Part shown: piece after piece, positions 60,169 through 64,000 of the stretch
Position numbering within the stretch: the first letter of the stretch is position 1
Layout: each line of letters begins with the position of its first letter
From: Thermoplasmata archaeon
GTDB lineage: Archaea; Thermoplasmatota; Thermoplasmata; Lutacidiplasmatales; UBA184
Length of the DNA stretch: 64,000 bases
Assembly (NCBI GenBank): GCA_021802125.1
Contig: JAKAAX010000001.1
Coordinates: 1-64,000, forward strand
Reading direction: 5' to 3'
Position numbers and translations under genes: made by a program
The notes under the pieces: generated by a model
Told to the model about the DNA's origin: nothing
Databases searched by the model: none
What the model saw: only the letters and a program-made list of their open reading frames with translations

Positions 60169-61067
60169 CCGGTCCCGCGTCGGCCTCCAGGTCGAAGAAG
60201 GCGCCAGCGCCCGCGTCCTCCTCCTCCTCCTTTCTGAAGGAGATGGTGGCCACCGTGGAAGAGGAGCTCCATGCCGGCCTGTACTCCACGCGGCCCGCGT
60301 CGGTCGACGTGCCGATCGGCCACCGGACGCCGTGGAAGGAGGCCCTGCGCGCGAGCCCCTCGAGGCCCGCGCTCATCGTCGAGCTCAAGCACGCCTCTCC
60401 TGGTCGGCAGGAGAGCCGTCTCGCCGCGCTCCCCCCGGAACGGTTCGCACGGCTCTGCGAGGAGGCGGGGGCGAGCGCGCTCTCGGTCATCCCCCAGCCA
60501 TACGCCTTCGGAGGAAGCCTGGAGGAGTTCGCGAAGGTGGCGAGGGCAACTCGGCTCCCGCTCCTGTTCAAGGACTTCGTGATCGATGTCGCCCAGATCG
60601 AGGCCGCGCGCACCCATGGGGCCTCGGCCGTGCTCCTGCTCGCGCGTCTCGCGAAGTCCGGCGACCTTCACCGCCCCCTCGTGGAGCTCGTCTCGGAGGC
60701 TCACCAGCGCGGGCTCGAGACCCTCGTCGAGGTCCACGCGGCTTCAGAGGTGCGCATGGCCCTCGAGAGCGGCACCGATGCGCTCGGGGTCAACGCGCGA
60801 GACCTCGGGACGCTCCACCTGGACCTTCGGACCGCGCTACCCGTGCTCCGCACGCTCCGCAAGGACCCCCGACCGCTCGTGGCGATGAGCGGGGTGGAAG
60901 GGCCGCGGGAGGTCGCGCGCTACGCCACCACGGGGGCGGACGCGGTGCTCGTGGGCACGGCTTTCGCCCGGTCCTCCGACCCGCTCGGGTTCCTCCGCTC
61001 GCTTCGCGCCCCGCGCTCCTCGCCCGACGCGGCGGCGCGACCGGCGGCCGAGCGGCCCCAACCATGA
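60165..61067 (+). CDS. trpC: Indole-3-glycerol-phosphate synthase
   Basis: The 300-residue TIM-barrel enzyme closes the indole ring. FLKEMVATVEEELHAG is the N-terminal helix. ALIVELKHASPGRQESRL has the E-x-K of the active site, followed by GASALSVIPQPYAFGGSLEEF, PLLFKDFVIDVAQIEAARTHGASAVLLLARL and LGVNARDLGTLHLDL. The phosphate site is AMSGVEGPREVARYATTGADAVLVGTAFARS. N- and C-terminal Ala/Ser/Pro-rich tails extend the domain by about 25 residues each. It overlaps both trpD and trpF by four bases. Confidence 0.95.
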   Translation: MTGPASASRSKKAPAPASSSSSFLKEMVATVEEELHAGLYSTRPASVDVPIGHRTPWKEALRASPSRPALIVELKHASPGRQESRLAALPPERFARLCEEAGASALSVIPQPYAFGGSLEEFAKVARATRLPLLFKDFVIDVAQIEAARTHGASAVLLLARLAKSGDLHRPLVELVSEAHQRGLETLVEVHAASEVRMALESGTDALGVNARDLGTLHLDLRTALPVLRTLRKDPRPLVAMSGVEGPREVARYATTGADAVLVGTAFARSSDPLGFLRSLRAPRSSPDAAARPAAERPQP

Positions 61068-61723
61068 GCGCGGCGCGTCCCCTGGTCAAGGTCTGCGGCA
61101 TCCGGACCCTGGAGGACCTCGCATCCGCCGCGGGGGCGGACCTCATCGGCGTCGTCATCGAAGTGCCCGACTCCCCCCGGACGCGCAGTCTGTCCGAAGC
61201 CCGGTCGCTCTTCGAGCGCGCCGAAGGGCGGTTCCAGCGGGTCGCCGTCCTCGTGGGGGCCGACGCGGAGAAGGTACGTCAGGTCCTCAGGGTGGCCGCC
61301 CCCGATCTTGTGCAGTTGCACGGACCGGTGCCATCGGGGCTCTCGGCCGGGGAACGGCGGCGGATCGTGCCTTCCCTCCCGGTGGCCCGACCGGGACAGG
61401 TGGGGGCGGCCCCGCCCGCCCTTCCCGACGGGGCGGACGACTTCCCGTTCCTCCACCTCGACACCGCGGGAGGGAAACTGCCGGGAGGCACGGGCCAACG
61501 CTCGGACTGGGCGGTGGCGCGAGACCTGGTGCGCGCACATCCCTCTCGTCGTTTCCTGCTGGGCGGCGGGCTCACCCCCGAGAACGTCTCCGCAGCTCTC
61601 GCCGAGGTACGGCCCGCCGGGGTCGACGTCTCGAGCGGTGTCGAGGCCCGACCTGGGATCAAGTCCCGCGATAAGGTGGAGCGGCTGCTCCTCGCCGTTC
61701 GCCGGTCCGCGGATCCCCTCTGA
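61064..61723 (+). CDS. trpF: Phosphoribosylanthranilate isomerase
   Basis: The 219-residue TIM-barrel isomerase carries the step between TrpD and TrpC. Signatures are LVKVCGIRTLEDLASAAGADLIGVV with the catalytic Cys, VAVLVGADAEKVRQVLRVAAPDLVQLHG, and the late FLHLDTAGGKLPGGTGQRSDW with catalytic Asp, then FLLGGGLTPENVSAAL and GVDVSSGVEARPGIKSRDKVERLL. It is the last gene of the cluster. trpB and trpA, expected next in many archaea, do not follow; a convergent unrelated gene begins 111 bases later. Confidence 0.95.
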   Translation: MSAARPLVKVCGIRTLEDLASAAGADLIGVVIEVPDSPRTRSLSEARSLFERAEGRFQRVAVLVGADAEKVRQVLRVAAPDLVQLHGPVPSGLSAGERRRIVPSLPVARPGQVGAAPPALPDGADDFPFLHLDTAGGKLPGGTGQRSDWAVARDLVRAHPSRRFLLGGGLTPENVSAALAEVRPAGVDVSSGVEARPGIKSRDKVERLLLAVRRSADPL

Positions 61724-61834
61724 GTGCGGTGTGGACGGGAGAGAACCCCGCTCAGAGGCTCGCTCGGCGGGAGAAGGGCGATTTGGACCCTCTCTGACCC
61801 GTCACGTCTCCCCGGCCGAAGGGGCCATCCTCGT

Positions 61835-62911
61835 CTATTCCGTGCCTCTCAGCAACCGGTCGTACCGGTGGAAGACGGGGCTTCGAAGGCCGGAGGTGGG
61901 CAGGCGCACGATGCCGATGTCCGAGACCGAGGAGCCAAGGGCGCGCAGCAGGGCCTCGGTCGCCGTGGTCCCCTCGGGGTCCGCGCGACCTTCGGAAGGT
62001 CCCACCGGTCGGGAACCCAGGACCCCCAGGAGGACCTTGGACCGGTCCGAGGCGAGCAGGAACGGCCTCGCTCCCGCTCCTTGGACCACGCCCTGGAATA
62101 CCTCGATCAGCCGCGCTCCCTCTCGCAGAGTGCCGTGAAGCAGGACCACGTGCGAGAGGCGCGCGCCGTGGTAGGGAGGCAGCCGGGCCAGGTCGGTGAA
62201 GACCCTCCACTCGGCCAACCCTGAGAAGAGCAGCTTCCGCTGCGACCTTGGGAGGGTGCGGGGCCCCAGCAGATGGGGCTGCCGCGCTCCGGAAGTTGCG
62301 AGGGCGGGCCGAGAAAGGAGGTTGGAGATCGCGGGGTGACGCAGCACGCGCTCGGAGCCTCCCGACCTCCATCGGGGAGGAAGCGCGGGGAGCGGCCGGG
62401 GATACCGTAGCGGTCCGGGAGTACCGGTCCACCGGCACCACGCCCCCTCGAGATCGAAGTAGACCGGCACGGAAGGTTCGCGAGCGTCCACGGTGAGGAA
62501 GAACTCCCGGGTCCCTTCGGAGCGCTCCCCCTCCGAGGGCCCCAGGGCGCGTGGGCCGGAGGGCCCGCGGTGGAAGAGCACGGCCAGGACCGAGGACTCC
62601 GACTCCCAGAGCAGCACGGTCCCGGGGTCGTCCGAGAGCCGGCCCAGGACCTCGTTGAGACGGTCGACGTACGGCCGCAGCAAGGCGAAGGTGACGAAGG
62701 GGGTTCCCACGGCCTCGGGTGCAGGAAGGTAGCGGTCGTGGAGCCAGCCCAGGGCGTAGGCGCGTCGCTTGCCCTCCTGGAACGTGGAACGGGCGAGTCC
62801 CGAGGCGGTCACCCGCTCCTGGTCCCGCTCGAGCCCGGCGCCAAGCATCTGCCCGATGACCCGGACATCGGTCTCGCCCAGCGCGGCGGGTCCTTCCACG
62901 AGGTTCGGCAT
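61835..62911 (-). CDS. Unknown protein with helix-turn-helix-like N-terminus
   Basis: The 358-residue protein does not match a family I can name. The N-terminal 60 residues, GETDVRVIGQMLGAGLERDQERVTASGLARSTFQEGKRRAYALGWLHDRYLP, read like a winged helix domain (helix, turn, then S-G-L-A-R-S-T-F-Q recognition helix), so DNA binding is plausible. The rest is alpha/beta with Leu-rich helices (PYVDRLNEVLGRLSD), beta strands (GTVLLWESESSVLAVLFHRG) and a later segment LSHVVLLHGTLREGARLIEVFQGVV. It converges with trpF. A link to trp control is possible only by position. Confidence 0.7.
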   Translation of the reverse strand: MPNLVEGPAALGETDVRVIGQMLGAGLERDQERVTASGLARSTFQEGKRRAYALGWLHDRYLPAPEAVGTPFVTFALLRPYVDRLNEVLGRLSDDPGTVLLWESESSVLAVLFHRGPSGPRALGPSEGERSEGTREFFLTVDAREPSVPVYFDLEGAWCRWTGTPGPLRYPRPLPALPPRWRSGGSERVLRHPAISNLLSRPALATSGARQPHLLGPRTLPRSQRKLLFSGLAEWRVFTDLARLPPYHGARLSHVVLLHGTLREGARLIEVFQGVVQGAGARPFLLASDRSKVLLGVLGSRPVGPSEGRADPEGTTATEALLRALGSSVSDIGIVRLPTSGLRSPVFHRYDRLLRGTE

Positions 62912-63114
62912 GAGTCACCCTAGCACGACGCCCGACCTGGCCGTGCGGCCATCGGACGACGGAAGATGTACGGCGCTCGTATCAGCACTGCGTCATGACG
63001 CGACCGGAGAGCTCCTCCTCACCACGGGACCATCCGACCGGTTCCCTCTCACGTCCCACCAACGGCGGCCGGATACGCAAGGAGTCTATACGTTCTTCGC
63101 ACAGAGCGATACGT

Positions 63115-64000
63115 ATGAGCGCGTCTGCCCTAGCCATCCTTGCATCTACGCTAGTTATCATGTCGCTGCTGTCCTCGATCGGCCCATCTAGCAGCGCGGC
63201 CGCGACCTTCCATGCCCCGACGGGTCTCTCCGAGGTGGCTCCCTCCGGGGGCGTCCTCACGGCCTTTGCGAACGCGACGCCCAGCAGCGGCCCCGCTCCG
63301 TTGACGACACTGCTCCAGGGGGCGGCGCACGGCGGGACCCCTCCCTACTCCTGGACCTGGCAGTTCAACGTGACCCCGGTGTATACTCAGAACACGACCT
63401 TCACGTTCACCTCGCCGGGGAACTACCTGGTCGTGCTCACGGTCGTCGACGCCATGGGGACCTGGGCGAACGCCAGCGCGCTCGTTACGGTGACCTCCGG
63501 AGCGCTGAGCCTCCAGGCGTGGGCCTCCCCCGCGGCGGGGCAGCCTCCCCTCGCCGTGAATTTCCAGGCGAGCCCCAACGGCGGGTCCCCCCCCTACGTC
63601 GCTTGGACCTGGAACTTCGGCGACGGTAGCGCGGCAGCCGGCGTGCAGAACCCGTCCCACACGTACACCTCCGTGGGCTCCTATAACGCGACGGTCACCG
63701 TGCAGGACTCCGCAGGGGCCTCGGCCTCGACCACCGTTCGGGTGGAGGTGTCCAACGTGGTCGCCCACGTCGCCGCGAGCACAACGTTCGGGACCGCGCC
63801 ACTGCCCGTGACCTTCATGGGTTCGGCGACCGGCGGCACCGGGCCCTACCTGTTCAACTGGTCCTTCGGGGACGGGGGCGTTGCGGCGAGCGGGTCCAAC
63901 ACCACCACCCACACCTACCTCAACAACGGGACCTTCCTCGCGGTCCTTCAGGTGATCGACGCGCACGGCATCTACGCCTTCGCCAACGTCACCATCACGG
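63115..64000 (+). CDS. Secreted PKD-domain protein, partial (runs off window)
   Basis: The open frame from ATG 63115 continues past the end of the window (295 codons seen). It starts with a signal helix (LAILASTLVIMSLLSSIG) and then carries tandem PKD-type domains: GGTPPYSWTWQFN, YVAWTWNFGDGSAAAG with NPSHTYTSVGSYNATVTVQDS, and YLFNWSFGDGGVAASG with THTYLNNGTFLAVLQVID. A TATA-like TCTATACG at 63085-63092, centred 26 bases before the ATG, supports a leaderless start. Many N-x-S/T sites suggest glycosylation. It is another surface or secreted protein like the 23-39 kb group; its C-terminal anchor is outside the window. Confidence 0.85.
   Translation, partial: MSASALAILASTLVIMSLLSSIGPSSSAAATFHAPTGLSEVAPSGGVLTAFANATPSSGPAPLTTLLQGAAHGGTPPYSWTWQFNVTPVYTQNTTFTFTSPGNYLVVLTVVDAMGTWANASALVTVTSGALSLQAWASPAAGQPPLAVNFQASPNGGSPPYVAWTWNFGDGSAAAGVQNPSHTYTSVGSYNATVTVQDSAGASASTTVRVEVSNVVAHVAASTTFGTAPLPVTFMGSATGGTGPYLFNWSFGDGGVAASGSNTTTHTYLNNGTFLAVLQVIDAHGIYAFANVTIT

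Noticed and set aside
61752..62918. A 388-codon minus-strand frame overlapping the helix-turn-helix-like gene
   Set aside because: It is Arg/Pro/Gly-rich and out of frame with the protein-like 358-residue frame that covers the same DNA.

Overview
The window comes from a GC-rich archaeon, most likely a member of the Thermoplasmatota (inferred). The evidence is the archaeal route to aromatic amino acids (ADH synthase, DHQ synthase II, GHMP-type shikimate kinase), TATA-like boxes about 25-30 bases upstream of apparently leaderless start codons, Shine-Dalgarno sequences mainly at operon-internal genes, large PKD/kelch surface proteins and a sedolisin protease. I found no rRNA, tRNA or insertion sequence.

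Positions 1-11.4 kb are a defence region. A membrane-attached Cas4-like nuclease, overlapped by a 33-residue membrane microprotein, precedes a type I-G (formerly I-U) CRISPR-Cas locus. The locus comprises a cas4-cas1 fusion, cas2, a leader with several inverted repeats, an array of 18 full repeats plus a truncated one, and a convergent, overlapping csb2-csb1-csb3-cas3 operon. Cas3 carries its HD nuclease at the C-terminus.

Positions 11.4-22.7 kb hold a gene-poor stretch and then single genes: small membrane proteins, a nucleoside phosphorylase, three acetyltransferase genes, a PAP2-like phosphatase, a DUF2085 protein, a TM/zinc-ribbon protein, a methyltransferase and a GltD-like flavoprotein. 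Positions 22.9-39.1 kb hold three giant surface proteins in one operon (kelch propellers, PKD stalks, C-terminal membrane anchors), a methyltransferase and a convergent membrane-anchored sedolisin. Positions 39.3-47.5 kb hold a universal stress protein, an F420/NADP reductase-like protein, a ROK kinase divergent from a macrodomain protein, an acyl-CoA dehydrogenase with a CoA transferase, a TenA/PqqC-like protein, an OsmC protein and a membrane DnaJ protein.

Positions 47.6-61.7 kb are one long biosynthetic cluster: aroA', aroB', aroDE fusion, archaeal aroK, aroA, aroC, asd, lysC, trpE, trpG, trpD, trpC, trpF. Most junctions overlap by four bases. Aspartate kinase and aspartate-semialdehyde dehydrogenase supply the semialdehyde that ADH synthase needs, so the cluster runs from aspartate to the late tryptophan intermediates; trpA and trpB are absent. 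At its head, exactly where a leaderless transcript should begin, lies a 23-codon open reading frame that ends in three consecutive Trp codons and a stop, followed by RNA able to form competing pairings. This looks like a tryptophan leader-peptide attenuator in an archaeon and is the most important finding in the window.

The right end holds a winged-helix-like unknown protein and the start of another secreted PKD protein that runs off the window.
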